This document shows, in pieces, positions 9,166-18,037 of a stretch of 44,079 nt of DNA. A model generated the notes under the pieces. The model saw nothing but the letters and a program-made list of their open reading frames with translations. It did not search any database and was not told the DNA's origin. Where the stretch lies: assembly GCA_015061665.1 (NCBI GenBank), contig SUWC01000019.1, positions 1 through 44,079 on the forward strand, in the 5' to 3' direction. Both the position numbers and the translations under genes were made by a program. Numbering within the stretch: the stretch's first letter is position 1; each line of letters opens with the position of its first letter. The DNA is from Lentisphaerota bacterium. GTDB lineage: Bacteria; Verrucomicrobiota; Kiritimatiellia; RFP12; UBA1067.

Positions 9166-10248
9166 CTACCTCATCCAGACGCCCATGTCGCGCTCTATGC
9201 GCGCCGGGTTGATCTTGTCCCCTGGAATCACCTTGTTCCGTATCGTGTAGTAAGTGTCAGGCGAATTCCAGCGTCCGCCCGCAAGGCGCGAGGCGGTGTT
9301 GAAAGGCGATATGTTTCCGCGCAGCCTGTAGCCGCGCGCCCGAAGGTCCGCGATCGACGTCGGCGGAGACTTCCTCTGCGGCCTTGGCGCGGCGGCCGCG
9401 GGCTGCGGCTTCTTCGGAGCCGGCTTCGCCTGCGCCACGGCCTGCGGCTTCGGCGGGGGCTTCGGAACGGCCACGGCCTTCGGCTTTGGCGCGCCCGTTA
9501 TCCAGTCGATGATGCCGCGTCCGCTGGACGGCTGCTGCACGGAGGCCTTCGCGTAGACGGCCGCCATCGTGTCCACGTTGCCGTAGAGCACGCGCTCAAG
9601 ATACTGGTCTCCCACGACAAGCCGCTTGGCGCGGACATCTGGGTCGGATGCGGCGCGAGACCTGAGGTCGAGTATCTTGCGGACGCTCGGCATAGCGAAG
9701 AGCATGCCGCACTGCTTGCGCCCGCGGTGCTTGCGCTTGTGCCACTTGTTGGGCGCGCCGTACGCGACGTTGGAGTGGCAGACGACGCGGTCGTCCGAAA
9801 GCCGGTACATCGACTTGAGCTCCTTGACGAGGTCGCGGATCGCGAGGAGCTGCACGAGCGGCATTGACTGGTCGTGGTAGCCGACGCACTCGATCCCGAT
9901 GGAAAACTTGTCCACGTCTTCACGTCCGTTCCACATCGAGCGCCCCGCATGGAACGCCTCGCGATCGCGGTCGACGATCCTGTACACCGAGCCGTCCTCA
10001 GTTACGCAGTAGTGCGCCTCGCCGCGCTCGGAAAGCTTGGAAAGCGAGCCCTTCGCCGCCGCTTCGGTCGTGTGCAGTACGATCAGCTCGGTCGAAGCGC
10101 GAATCGGGCGCTCGGGGTTTCGGGGACTGCGGTATTTGTTGGACGCATCGATCGCTCCGGCGCTCAGGGCGCCGAAAATCGGCATGAAAAGAACCAAACT
10201 GCGCAGCAGCCGCTTTCCCGCTATGGCCAATGTCGCAGCATAGTCCAT
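9166..10248 (-). CDS. Secreted N-acetylmuramoyl-L-alanine amidase (Amidase_2 type)
   Basis: The 360-residue protein has an N-terminal hydrophobic signal segment (about 10-32), then an Amidase_2/PGRP-like domain (about 50-205). Likely zinc ligands are His59 (VLHTTE), His158 (VVCHSNVA) and Cys180 (GRKQCG). Cysteine at the third position resembles T7 lysozyme rather than AmpD, which uses Asp. A Pro/Ala/Lys-rich linker (about 250-300) leads to a conserved-looking 60-residue C-terminal module (ADLRARGYRLRGNISPFNTA). The enzyme should cleave the MurNAc-L-Ala bond in the periplasm. Its position between ybeY and the addA-like gene, with 9 and 5 bp gaps, suggests one operon although the functions differ. 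Confidence 0.88.
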   Translation of the reverse strand: MDYAATLAIAGKRLLRSLVLFMPIFGALSAGAIDASNKYRSPRNPERPIRASTELIVLHTTEAAAKGSLSKLSERGEAHYCVTEDGSVYRIVDRDREAFHAGRSMWNGREDVDKFSIGIECVGYHDQSMPLVQLLAIRDLVKELKSMYRLSDDRVVCHSNVAYGAPNKWHKRKHRGRKQCGMLFAMPSVRKILDLRSRAASDPDVRAKRLVVGDQYLERVLYGNVDTMAAVYAKASVQQPSSGRGIIDWITGAPKPKAVAVPKPPPKPQAVAQAKPAPKKPQPAAAAPRPQRKSPPTSIADLRARGYRLRGNISPFNTASRLAGGRWNSPDTYYTIRNKVIPGDKINPARIERDMGVWMR

Positions 10249-10257
10249 TCTCGCCTC

Positions 10258-10716
10258 CTATGCCATCCTGCTGAATTCCCTGAGCCAGCGCAACTCGCGC
10301 GACCGCATCCGCGCGTAGCCTTCCGGCTCGTGGTCGTCTTCGCCCGAAAGATGGTCCATGCCGTGGGCGATGTAGAGCAGAAGCTCGCTTGCAGGCGACC
10401 ATCCCGCTCGCTTCGGAGCAGCGCGCAATGCCATGTCCACGTTCACGTATAGCTCGCCGTAGACGCCTGGCGGCTCCGGCGGAATCGCCTCGTAGCGCTG
10501 CGTTATTACGTCCGTCGCGCCTTCGACGCCCATTATGCCGACGTGCGCCTCGCTGGACCCTGCGTCGTCCTGCAGGATGACGGTGACCTCGTGGAACGGC
10601 ACGCCGACGCGTTCCGAGGAGCGCGTGGCGAAGAAGCGAGCCGCCGAGGCCACGCGGGACTTGGCTATCCCGAGCGCCTTCGGCGACTTACCTTCTATGT
10701 GGACGGACGGCGTCAA
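10258..10716 (-). CDS. ybeY: Endoribonuclease YbeY, TTG start
   Basis: YbeY is a zinc endoribonuclease for 16S rRNA 3'-end maturation and ribosome quality control. The 152-residue product carries the metal site as HGMDHLSGEDDH (118-129). The usual pattern is H-x3-H-x5-H, whereas here the third histidine is one residue further, with Asp at the canonical spot. The frame begins at TTG, whose TTGA overlaps the stop of metY. GGAG within the end of metY is correctly spaced for it, which supports translational coupling and this unusual start. Confidence 0.88.
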   Translation of the reverse strand: MTPSVHIEGKSPKALGIAKSRVASAARFFATRSSERVGVPFHEVTVILQDDAGSSEAHVGIMGVEGATDVITQRYEAIPPEPPGVYGELYVNVDMALRAAPKRAGWSPASELLLYIAHGMDHLSGEDDHEPEGYARMRSRELRWLREFSRMA

Positions 10717-11987
10717 ACCTTCTCCATTGCCTGCGCGAGGTCTTCGATGATGTCGTCGGGATCCTCCAGGCCGATCGACAGGCGGATCAGGTCCGGCGGG
10801 ATTCCGGCCGCCTTGAGCTGCTCGTCAGTCAGCTGGCGGTGGGTGTGGGAAGCAGGGTGAAGGACGCACGTCCAGGCGTCGGCTACATGGGTGACGATGC
10901 CGACGAGCTTCAGGGAGTCCATGAAGCGGATGGACGCCTCGCGCCCGCCCTTGATGCCGAAGGTCATGACGCCGCAGGGCGAAGGGCCGTCGAACTGCTT
11001 CTTGACGCGGGCATTGTACGGCGAGTCCTCCAGCCCGGCGAAGTTGACCCACGCGACCTTCTCCTGCGTCTTGAGCCACTTTGCGACCTTGAGTGCGCTT
11101 TCGGCGTGGCGGCGGATGCGGACGTGGAGCGACTCGAGACCGAGGTTCAGCAGGAAGGCGTTGAACGGGGAGGGAATCGAACCGAAGTCGCGCATCAGCT
11201 GGGCTGTGCACTTGACGACATAGGCCATCTTGCCGAACTGCTTCGTGTAGGAGAGCCCATGGTAGGAGGGATCGGGATCCACGAGGCAGCCGAACTTGTC
11301 GGCATGCGCCTCCCAGTCGAAGTTGCCGCTGTCGACGATGCAGCCGCCGACCTGCGAGGAGTGTCCGTCCATGTACTTGGTCGTCGCGTGAGTCACGATG
11401 TCCGCGCCGAACTTGAAGGGACGGCAGAGCACCGGGGTGGGGAAGGTGTTGTCGACGATGAGCGGCACTCCGTTTGCGTGCGCGATGCGCGCGAACTTCT
11501 CGATGTCGAGGACGCAGCCGGACGGGTTGGATACGGTCTCGCCGAAGACGCACTTCGTGTTGGGGCGGAATGCCTTCTGTATCTCGGCCTCGTCGGCGTC
11601 GGGGTCGACGAAAGTGAATTCGATGCCGAGCTTCTTGAGCGAGACGGCGAAGAGGTTGAACGTTCCGCCGTAGATCTGGGCGGAGGAAACGACGTGGTCG
11701 CCGGCCGAGCAGAGGTTGAGGACCGAGAACGTAGACGCCGCCTGTCCGGAGCTGGTGAGGATCGCCGCCACGCCGCCTTCAAGGGCCGCGATCTTCTTTG
11801 CGACCTGGTCGTTGGTCGGGTTGGCGAGACGGGTGTAGAAGTAGCCGCTGGCCTTGAGGTCGAAGAGGTCGGCCATGTGCTGGGTCGTATCGTACTTGAA
11901 AGTCGTCGAGGAATAAATCGGCACCTGACGGGGCTCTCCGCACTTCGGGGACCAGCCGCCCTGCACGCACAGTGTATCTATCTTCAT
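10713..11987 (-). CDS. metY: O-acetylhomoserine sulfhydrylase / Cys-Met metabolism PLP enzyme
   Basis: The product makes homocysteine from O-acetylhomoserine and sulfide, a step of methionine synthesis. The 424-residue fold-type I PLP enzyme has the family pattern: YTRLANPTN near the N-terminus, SSGQAA, DNTFPTP, the PLP-lysine site ATTKYMDGHSS, and a C-terminal HPASHTHRQL stretch. I start it at the ATG at 11987 (MKIDTLCVQGG), which has GGAGAAAA upstream and matches family N-termini. An ATG at 12044 in the same frame has no such support and would lie too close to the promoter. It heads the metY-ybeY-amidase-addA-hrpB operon. Confidence 0.92.
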   Translation of the reverse strand: MKIDTLCVQGGWSPKCGEPRQVPIYSSTTFKYDTTQHMADLFDLKASGYFYTRLANPTNDQVAKKIAALEGGVAAILTSSGQAASTFSVLNLCSAGDHVVSSAQIYGGTFNLFAVSLKKLGIEFTFVDPDADEAEIQKAFRPNTKCVFGETVSNPSGCVLDIEKFARIAHANGVPLIVDNTFPTPVLCRPFKFGADIVTHATTKYMDGHSSQVGGCIVDSGNFDWEAHADKFGCLVDPDPSYHGLSYTKQFGKMAYVVKCTAQLMRDFGSIPSPFNAFLLNLGLESLHVRIRRHAESALKVAKWLKTQEKVAWVNFAGLEDSPYNARVKKQFDGPSPCGVMTFGIKGGREASIRFMDSLKLVGIVTHVADAWTCVLHPASHTHRQLTDEQLKAAGIPPDLIRLSIGLEDPDDIIEDLAQAMEKV

Positions 11988-12065
11988 GTTGCTATTTTCT
12001 CCATTATTGACCAGTTCGCGCCTTAAACAGGGGTTTAGTGTCATAAGCGCAAACTATTTGTGTAT

Positions 12066-12074
12066 ATTATAGCA
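12066..12074 (-). promoter_or_regulatory. Extended -10 promoter of metY operon
   Basis: The minus strand reads TGCTATAAT, a perfect -10 with the TG extension, 78 bp upstream of the metY ATG. No good -35 hexamer is visible, which extended -10 promoters do not need. The leader is too short for a recognisable SAM riboswitch. Confidence 0.65.
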
Positions 12075-12098
12075 AAAATCGCCGCAACGCGTTGCTCA

Positions 12099-12995
12099 TC
12101 AGGCGCGGGGATGGTACTTGCGGTGGACCTCGCCCAGATGCAGGTCGTCGACGTGGGTGTATATCTGCGTGGTGCCGATGTCGGCGTGGCCAAGTAGCTC
12201 CTGTATGGCCCGTATGTCCGCACCGTGCCGAAGCATGTGCGACGCAAATGAATGACGCATGACATGCGGCGAAATGCGGTCCGCCGCAATGCCCACCGCC
12301 GCCGCCCTTTCGCGTATCACCTTGAATACGCCCTGACGGGTGAACGGACGTCCCAGCCGCGTCAGAAAGACGTGGGTCTCGTATCCGTTGCCGCGCGCAA
12401 ACGCGCCGCGGCCAGAGGCGAAATACGCATTCAGCGCATTCCCCGCGCCGTGCCCAATCGGGACGACGCGCTCCTTCGACCCCTTGCCGATGACGCGCAG
12501 AAGTTCGCCGTCGCCTATTATGTCGTCCATCTGCAGGTCGCACAGCTCGCTGACGCGCAGCCCGGCTCCGTACAAGACCTCAAGCATCGCGCGGTCGCGC
12601 AGCTCGCGCGGCTCCGTCCCCGAAACGGCGTCGATCATCTCGCCGACCTCCTCCTCGGAAAGGACGCGCGGCAGGACGAGTTCGCGCTTCGGAGTGTCGA
12701 GCAGATCGGTAGGGTCGGACGAAACGCGCCGTCGCTCCCTGAGGAACCGAAAGAACATCCTGATCGCGGCCGTGCGCCGCATGCGCGTCGACGACGCCAT
12801 GCCGGCACCTCGCTCCTCGCCGAGGAAGTCGGCTATGTGGCTCCGCTCGACGCTCCTGGCGTCGTCGATTCCACGCGACTTGAGGAACTGCGCAAAGCGG
12901 CGCAGATCCCTGTAGTACGCCTGGCAGGTGTTCTCGGACATCGCGCGCTCGAACTGGAGCGCGCCCGTAAAGTCCGATATTTCGTCCTCGATCAT
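12099..12995 (-). CDS. xerD: Tyrosine recombinase XerD
   Basis: The 298-residue site-specific recombinase resolves chromosome dimers at dif, normally with XerC and FtsK. An N-terminal SAM-like core-binding domain (about 1-90) precedes the catalytic domain, with Arg147 (GAGLRVSEL), Lys171 (VIGKGSKER), His244/Arg247 (SPHVMRHSF), His270 (LLGHADI) and nucleophile Tyr279 (TTQIYTHV). Length and C-terminus (HRKYHPRA) match XerD. The true start is the ATG at 12995, which overlaps the stop of pnp as TGATG. A longer open frame further upstream only reads through pnp in the wrong frame. Confidence 0.95.
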   Translation of the reverse strand: MIEDEISDFTGALQFERAMSENTCQAYYRDLRRFAQFLKSRGIDDARSVERSHIADFLGEERGAGMASSTRMRRTAAIRMFFRFLRERRRVSSDPTDLLDTPKRELVLPRVLSEEEVGEMIDAVSGTEPRELRDRAMLEVLYGAGLRVSELCDLQMDDIIGDGELLRVIGKGSKERVVPIGHGAGNALNAYFASGRGAFARGNGYETHVFLTRLGRPFTRQGVFKVIRERAAAVGIAADRISPHVMRHSFASHMLRHGADIRAIQELLGHADIGTTQIYTHVDDLHLGEVHRKYHPRA

Positions 12996-13813
12996 CAGTT
13001 CTGCAGGATGAAGTCGTCGATCAGCGCAGCCATGTGGGGCTTCGCCGTCTCGCCTGCGGCGACGACCTCCTCGTGGTTCAGCGCGCGGCGCGAAATGCCG
13101 GCCGCAAGGTTGGAGACAAGCGACACGCCTGCGACCTTCATGCCGCAGGCCTTTGCAAAGACAGCCTCGGGAACGGTGGACATGCCGACGACATCCGCCC
13201 CCTGCGCCTTGTAGGACTGAACTTCCGCAGGCGTCTCGTAGCACGGACCCGACGTGTACGCATACACGCCGTCCATGACGCGCAGTCCGCGCCTGTTGGC
13301 TATGCCGTGCAGCAGCTCGGAGAGGTGGCGGTTGTAGACTTCCGACATGTCGGGGAATCGCTCGCCCCATTCGGGACGGTGCGCGCCGATGAGCGGGTTG
13401 ACGCCCACCATGTTGATGTGGTCGCGAAGAATCACGAAATCGCCAGGCCGGAGCGCCGGGTTTATTCCGCCCGAGGCGTTCGTGAGGAGAACCGTTCCGC
13501 AGCCCATGCGTCGCAGTATCTCGATCGGCATCACGACGGGCTCCCATCCGACTCCCTCGTAGTAGTGGCGACGTCCGCACCAGGCGCAGACGACGCGCCC
13601 GTAGCGGCTGAAGAGGACAAACTCGCCGGAATGGCCCTTCACCGTCGACGCGCCGAGCCCGGGTATGTCGCTGTAGGGAATGCGGACAAGAACCTCGTCC
13701 GCCGTAAGCGCCTCGCCCCAGCCGCTGCCGAGCAGTATGCCGAGATCCGGCACCTTCTCGAAGCACAGGTCAGGCAGATAGCCCGCAGCCTTGTCGAAAT
13801 ACGCTTTGTCCAT
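12995..13813 (-). CDS. Purine nucleoside phosphorylase (PNP family 2)
   Basis: This cytoplasmic enzyme splits purine nucleosides with phosphate, giving base plus (deoxy)ribose-1-phosphate. The 272 residues show the trimeric PunA-type signatures: LGSGWG (28-33), GHSG (60-63, phosphate), RRHYYEG (81-87), TNASGG (111-116), the phosphate/purine segment SGPCYETPAE, MSTVPE, and SNLAAG. The start has GAGGAAAGGAG upstream. It lies 32 bp after the second GYF-repeat gene and overlaps xerD by TGATG, so it appears to belong to that operon even though the neighbours are unrelated in function. Confidence 0.94.
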   Translation of the reverse strand: MDKAYFDKAAGYLPDLCFEKVPDLGILLGSGWGEALTADEVLVRIPYSDIPGLGASTVKGHSGEFVLFSRYGRVVCAWCGRRHYYEGVGWEPVVMPIEILRRMGCGTVLLTNASGGINPALRPGDFVILRDHINMVGVNPLIGAHRPEWGERFPDMSEVYNRHLSELLHGIANRRGLRVMDGVYAYTSGPCYETPAEVQSYKAQGADVVGMSTVPEAVFAKACGMKVAGVSLVSNLAAGISRRALNHEEVVAAGETAKPHMAALIDDFILQN

Positions 13814-13845
13814 TTTGTTCGCTCCTTTCCTCTGTTCACGGAAAA

Positions 13846-15402
13846 CTACTTGCCGATCTTCATCCAGCGCGGCAGCTTCACCATTCGCGCCTCGCGGCTC
13901 TGGTTCGTCGCAAGCGACTGGCTGGTGCCGATGGACGGCGACTCAAGGTTCGCAAGCTTCGCCATCATCATCTGGTGGCCGACCGCCTGCTGCTGCTGGA
14001 GGTCCTCGTTCCTCTGGCGCTCGGACATAAGCTCCTGCTCGCGCTTCTTGAGGGTCTCCTTGGTAAGCTGAAGCTCGGCGCGGAGCTGCGTGATGTCCTT
14101 GAGCCCCTCCGCAGCGCGCGCCTCTGCGACCTGCTTGAGGCGCAGGGCGTCCGTAAGCTCGGATATCTTCCGCGCGTCCTCGCGCGTCCTGCGCTCCGCC
14201 TGGCTGCGGTAGTCCTCGTACTCGCGGCGGAGCTGTGCCGTGCGCGGATCCTCGGGACGGTCCACAAGCGCCTTGCGCGTCATCTCCTCGATGTTCGCGC
14301 CTGCACGACGGAGGAGGTCGTGGCGGCGGTTGAGGAGGCGCTCGCTGCGCTCCTGGTAGCGGCGGCGGTAGTCCTCCATCTCCTTCTTCTCGACGTCGAG
14401 TTCCTCCGCAAGCTCGGCGGCCTCCTTCGTCATGATCGTGTATATCGCCGCCTGGATGCTCGCGACTTCGCTTGCGGTCTGCGGCAGGCGGCGCAGCTCG
14501 TCCTCAAGGGCCTTGATCTGATCGCGGAGCTTGCTCTCGCGTCGCCCCGACTCCTTTGCCGCTTCCTCGGCCGCTGCGCGCATGCGCGCCTCGCGGTCCG
14601 CCGCCTCCTTCGAGTTGTGGTCGATTCGCGCCTGAAGCTCGCTCGTATGGCGGCGCTCCTCCTCAGTCGCGGCGTCGATTCGCGCCTGGAGCTCGCTCGT
14701 GTAGCGGCGTTCCTCCTCCAGCAGCTTCTCTAGCTCCTTTATGCGATGGTCGTCGACTACGATCTTCTCGACTTCCTTCTCGACGATCTTCTCGACTGGC
14801 ACTTCCTTTACGACGACCTTCTCGACGATGCGCTCCACAGGCACCTCGACGAGCTTTTCGACGATCTTCTCGACCGGCACCTCGACGATCTTCTCAACCT
14901 CGACGGGAACCTCGATCTTGACGATACGCTCTACGACCTTCGGGGGCTCCTCTTCAACGGGATCAGCCTCCGCAGGCACGGGGACAGACCCCTCGGCCAC
15001 GCTGCCCTCCGCAGCTTCCGCAGGGGCTGGCGCAGGGTCGGGCGCTGGGGCTGGCGCAGGGTCAGGCGCAGGAGCCGTCACTTCTGGCGTCGCCTCGGCT
15101 TCCGCTCCGAAGGGAGGACGCGTCTCGATTACCTTTGCTGTAAGTGGAAGCTTGCCGCTCGCGATGAGCGCGTCCGCGGCCTCTTTGTTGAACGGCCCCC
15201 TCGGGTTTCCGTCGCCGAGATCGATGGAAAAGCGCATGTCGAGAAAATCAACATCCTCGACACGCCGCCAGTTTTCCTTGTTCTCGCCGACGAACTGCCC
15301 AGGCTGGATGCGTCCAAGCTTCGCCCACTCGATCAGGCGATCGCGCGTTTCCGGCCCGAATGTCTCTTCGCCGGCCTTAAGCCACCAATTTGCTTCGCTC
15401 AT
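13846..15402 (-). CDS. GYF_2-domain protein with EVPVE repeats and long coiled coil
   Basis: No characterised homolog recognised. The 518 residues are modular. An N-terminal GYF_2-like domain (NWWLKAGEETFGP, about 4-50) is followed by a second degenerate one (about 55-95), then a Pro/Ala-rich stretch (APAPDPAPAPA). A block of VEKIVEVPVEKIVEK-type repeats (about 155-215) leads into a long charged coiled coil (about 215-470) and a short basic tail (PRWMKIGK). There is no signal peptide or membrane helix, so it is probably cytoplasmic. Its ATG overlaps the stop of the previous gene by ATGA. The previous gene shares the first two modules, so the two are paralogs that probably act together. Confidence 0.85.
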   Translation of the reverse strand: MSEANWWLKAGEETFGPETRDRLIEWAKLGRIQPGQFVGENKENWRRVEDVDFLDMRFSIDLGDGNPRGPFNKEAADALIASGKLPLTAKVIETRPPFGAEAEATPEVTAPAPDPAPAPAPDPAPAPAEAAEGSVAEGSVPVPAEADPVEEEPPKVVERIVKIEVPVEVEKIVEVPVEKIVEKLVEVPVERIVEKVVVKEVPVEKIVEKEVEKIVVDDHRIKELEKLLEEERRYTSELQARIDAATEEERRHTSELQARIDHNSKEAADREARMRAAAEEAAKESGRRESKLRDQIKALEDELRRLPQTASEVASIQAAIYTIMTKEAAELAEELDVEKKEMEDYRRRYQERSERLLNRRHDLLRRAGANIEEMTRKALVDRPEDPRTAQLRREYEDYRSQAERRTREDARKISELTDALRLKQVAEARAAEGLKDITQLRAELQLTKETLKKREQELMSERQRNEDLQQQQAVGHQMMMAKLANLESPSIGTSQSLATNQSREARMVKLPRWMKIGK

Positions 15403-16382
15403 TTCGTTTTCCTTCTGAATAAATCAATTCCTGACCTGCTGCGCTTAGCGGCAAGTATCTCGCGCCGCGCGGCAGCCTCCAGCGCGGCCATGCTGCTGCG
15501 GTCCGCCCCCTTAAACATCCCGCGGAAGGCGTCCGCCGACTTCGCCATCTCCACACGCGCCGCTGGCGCCGCGTCGCCATAGGCGTCGCGCGACGGCCTG
15601 ACCTCGACGGGAACCTCGACGATCTTCTCGACGACGCGATCAACCGGCACCTCGACGATCTTCTCGACAACGCGCTCTACAGGCACCTCCACGCGCACTT
15701 CCTTGACAACGGTCTTCTCGACCGGCACCTCGACGCGCTTTTCCACTACCTTCACTACTTCCTTCTCGACAATCTTCTCGACAGGGACTTCGACGCGCTT
15801 TTCCACTACCTTGACGACTTCCTTTTCTACGATCTTCTCTACGGGCACCTCGACGCGCTTCTCGACTATGCGCTCGACGGGAACTTCGACCCGGACTTCC
15901 TTCACCACCACTTTTTCAACGGGAACCTCGATGCGCACTTCCTTGACGACGGTCTTCTCGACCGGCACCTCGACGCGCTTCTCGACAACCTTCACGACTT
16001 CCTTCTCGACGATCTTCTCGACAGGCTTCTCCACGACCTTCTCTACGATCTTCTCGACGACCTTCGGCGCAGGCTCGGCGGCATCGCCGTCCCAAAGCCT
16101 GTAGACGCGCGCCCCAGGCGGAAGCGAGCCCTTCGCGCGCAGCCCGTTGACGACGTCGATGTGAAACGGGCCGAACCACTTCCTCGGCTCGGTCTCGACC
16201 AGCCACTTCATATCAAGTTCCACGAGCGAGGGCGCGGGCATCCAATCGCGCCCGTCGCGCGAAACGTATCCCGCAGGCGTCACGCGCCCTTCCCTCGCCC
16301 AGACGGACAGCGATGCAAGGTCCGTCGGACCATACACGCTGCCGTCAACGTTCCTGAAATACCAGTCTTCCTTGCTGCTCAT
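15399..16382 (-). CDS. GYF_2-domain protein with extended EVPVE/VEKIVEK repeats
   Basis: The 327-residue protein has two GYF_2-like domains: WYFRNVDGSVYGP (about 7-50) and KWFGPFHIDVVNGL (about 63-105). Then about 150 residues are almost pure repeats of VEKRVEVPVEK, TVVKEVRVEVPVE and related units. A 50-residue C-terminus follows (FRGMFKGADRSSMAALEAA). Alternating Val and charged residues suggest an extended beta-strand or fibrous segment rather than a globular fold. GYF_2 domains often bind proline-rich peptides or occur in membrane-linked proteins, but no membrane helix is present here. It overlaps both neighbours by 4 bp (ATGA), so it is translationally coupled to the ferredoxin fusion and to its own paralog. 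Confidence 0.85.
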   Translation of the reverse strand: MSSKEDWYFRNVDGSVYGPTDLASLSVWAREGRVTPAGYVSRDGRDWMPAPSLVELDMKWLVETEPRKWFGPFHIDVVNGLRAKGSLPPGARVYRLWDGDAAEPAPKVVEKIVEKVVEKPVEKIVEKEVVKVVEKRVEVPVEKTVVKEVRIEVPVEKVVVKEVRVEVPVERIVEKRVEVPVEKIVEKEVVKVVEKRVEVPVEKIVEKEVVKVVEKRVEVPVEKTVVKEVRVEVPVERVVEKIVEVPVDRVVEKIVEVPVEVRPSRDAYGDAAPAARVEMAKSADAFRGMFKGADRSSMAALEAAARREILAAKRSRSGIDLFRRKTK

Positions 16383-18037
16383 CTATGTCCTTCTCTTTTG
16401 TCCATCGGCGGCAGCCCCATCTTCTCCCTGAGCGCCGCAACCATCTCCTCGGGTGTCGTCCTGCCGTCCACCGCCTGCTCCATCGGGCACCGCCCCGCCA
16501 TGCCCCTGTCAAGGATCTGCGGGACGACCTCTTCCGCGGAAGCCTCGATTCCGGACGCCTTGAGAAGCGCCATCGCGTCCTCGCTCATGATAAGCGCATG
16601 GACGCGTCTCGCCTTTCCGACGACGCATACCGACGCCGCCGCAAGGCCGACGACCTTGTCGACGACAACCGCTCGCGCAAGGGCGCGCTTCTCGAAAAGC
16701 GACATGATCGGCAGAACGCCCTTGCCGGTTTCCTGCGCCGCGATGACGCCGTCTCGCGCAGCGACTACGGACGCGCCGTCCCTCACGAGCCGCGTCATCT
16801 CGGAGAGCAGGTCGTCCACATTGAACGGACGCACGACGCGCTGGCGGTCGAAGCCCTTGACGATGATCGCAGGCATCGGGCGCGACGGGCAGACGCTCTC
16901 GCAGACGCCGCAGCCGATGCATTTTTCCTTGTCGACCACAGGGAAGCCGTTGACGATCTCGATCGCCTTTACGGGACACTTGCGCGAACACGCCTTGCAC
17001 TGGACGCCTTCGGTGTTGCGCAGGCAGAGGTCCTTGCGCCAGATGGCATGGCCCATGTGGATGTCCTTGCGCGGGACGTCGGCGAGGCGCACGATTGCGC
17101 CCGCAGGGCACGCCTGCGCGCACTTCTGCGGACACGACACGAGGCATCCGCCGCGCTGGAACGACATCTCCGGCTGGCCGAATGTCTTGAGCTTCGTAGA
17201 GGCGACCAGGCATTCCCCAGGGCACTTCGCGATGCAGAGCCCGCATCCCACGCAGAGCGTGTTGAAGAGCTCCCTGTCCCTCGCCCCCGGCGGCAGAATC
17301 GCCGCAGGACGGTCAGGCACGCCTGGAAGCGAAACAAGCGCATACCCGCCGTCCGTCGTCTTTTCGACTGCCGAAACGGCCGCGACAACTCCCATGCCCT
17401 GAAGGACCTCGCGACGCGTCACGCCTTCGGACGGCGCCTGCTCGGGCTTGTTCTCCGAAGCGGCCGCCTTCTTCGGGAAGCACGCCTTGCAGTTCGCGCA
17501 CCCGGGGCCGACCTTGTGGCAGCAGACGCTGCGCCAGCTGAGGAGGTTGAAAAGCGTTCCCGCAGGGCACACCCAGTTGCACCAGAAGCGGCCCTTGGTC
17601 GCCGCAGCGAGCAGGATGATCGCCGCAAACAGCACAACGCCAGGCACGAACATGGTCAGCGCCTTGCCGTAGATGGAATACGGAAGGAGCATCCACGCCG
17701 CGCCTCCGAAGCCCAGCAGCACAAGCGCCGCGAAAGCGCCGAGGATGAGCCAGCGGACGGCGAACTGCAGCCCCGACTGCGGCAGGCGCGTGCAGACGCG
17801 GCGTACCGCAGTCTTCGGATGGAAAATGCGGTTCACGACGCTCTGGAGGATGCCGAGCGGACACATCGTCTCGCAGAACAGGCGCCCGAAGAGGGGCGTG
17901 AGCAGCAGAACCGCGAGGAACGTCCACGAAAGCGCGGGCTGCGCCTTGCACGCTATGGCGGTCGGCAGCCCGAAGAACGCGCCCGTAACGGCGACGAGCA
18001 TAACGGCGGCTAGTATGCGCTTAAGCCAAATCTTCAT
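16379..18037 (-). CDS. NapH-like membrane ferredoxin fused to Fe-S domain and DUF1893
   Basis: The product appears to be a membrane electron carrier. From the ATG at 18037 (MKIWLKRIL, overlapping the previous stop by ATGA) there are about 552 residues. The first ~200 have several membrane helices and NapH/CcoG-type cysteine motifs (CETMCPLG, CNWVCPAG, CANCKACFP). Next comes a twin-arginine-like segment (TRREVLQGMG). Then comes a multi-cluster ferredoxin region (CVGCGLCIAKCPGECL, CPQKCAQACPAGA, CKACSRKCP, CIGCGVCESVCP). The last ~120 residues match DUF1893 (VVVDKVVGLAAA, GRCPMEQAV), a deaminase-fold family of unknown function. Such a three-part fusion is unusual. The adjacent aldo/keto reductase also carries Fe-S motifs and may pass electrons to it. 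Confidence 0.85.
   Translation of the reverse strand: MKIWLKRILAAVMLVAVTGAFFGLPTAIACKAQPALSWTFLAVLLLTPLFGRLFCETMCPLGILQSVVNRIFHPKTAVRRVCTRLPQSGLQFAVRWLILGAFAALVLLGFGGAAWMLLPYSIYGKALTMFVPGVVLFAAIILLAAATKGRFWCNWVCPAGTLFNLLSWRSVCCHKVGPGCANCKACFPKKAAASENKPEQAPSEGVTRREVLQGMGVVAAVSAVEKTTDGGYALVSLPGVPDRPAAILPPGARDRELFNTLCVGCGLCIAKCPGECLVASTKLKTFGQPEMSFQRGGCLVSCPQKCAQACPAGAIVRLADVPRKDIHMGHAIWRKDLCLRNTEGVQCKACSRKCPVKAIEIVNGFPVVDKEKCIGCGVCESVCPSRPMPAIIVKGFDRQRVVRPFNVDDLLSEMTRLVRDGASVVAARDGVIAAQETGKGVLPIMSLFEKRALARAVVVDKVVGLAAASVCVVGKARRVHALIMSEDAMALLKASGIEASAEEVVPQILDRGMAGRCPMEQAVDGRTTPEEMVAALREKMGLPPMDKREGHR

Noticed and set aside
11988..12065. A SAM riboswitch or T-box upstream of metY
   Set aside because: Only about 70 nt lie between the -10 box and the start codon, with no recognisable SAM-binding core or T-box sequence and no terminator hairpin.
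12099..13766. A 555-codon frame extending xerD upstream
   Set aside because: The extra N-terminal part is pnp read in the wrong frame. The ATG at 12995 overlaps the pnp stop and gives the normal XerD length.
16385..18013. A 542-codon plus-strand frame
   Set aside because: Antisense to the Fe-S membrane fusion protein; no signal, motif or ribosome site.
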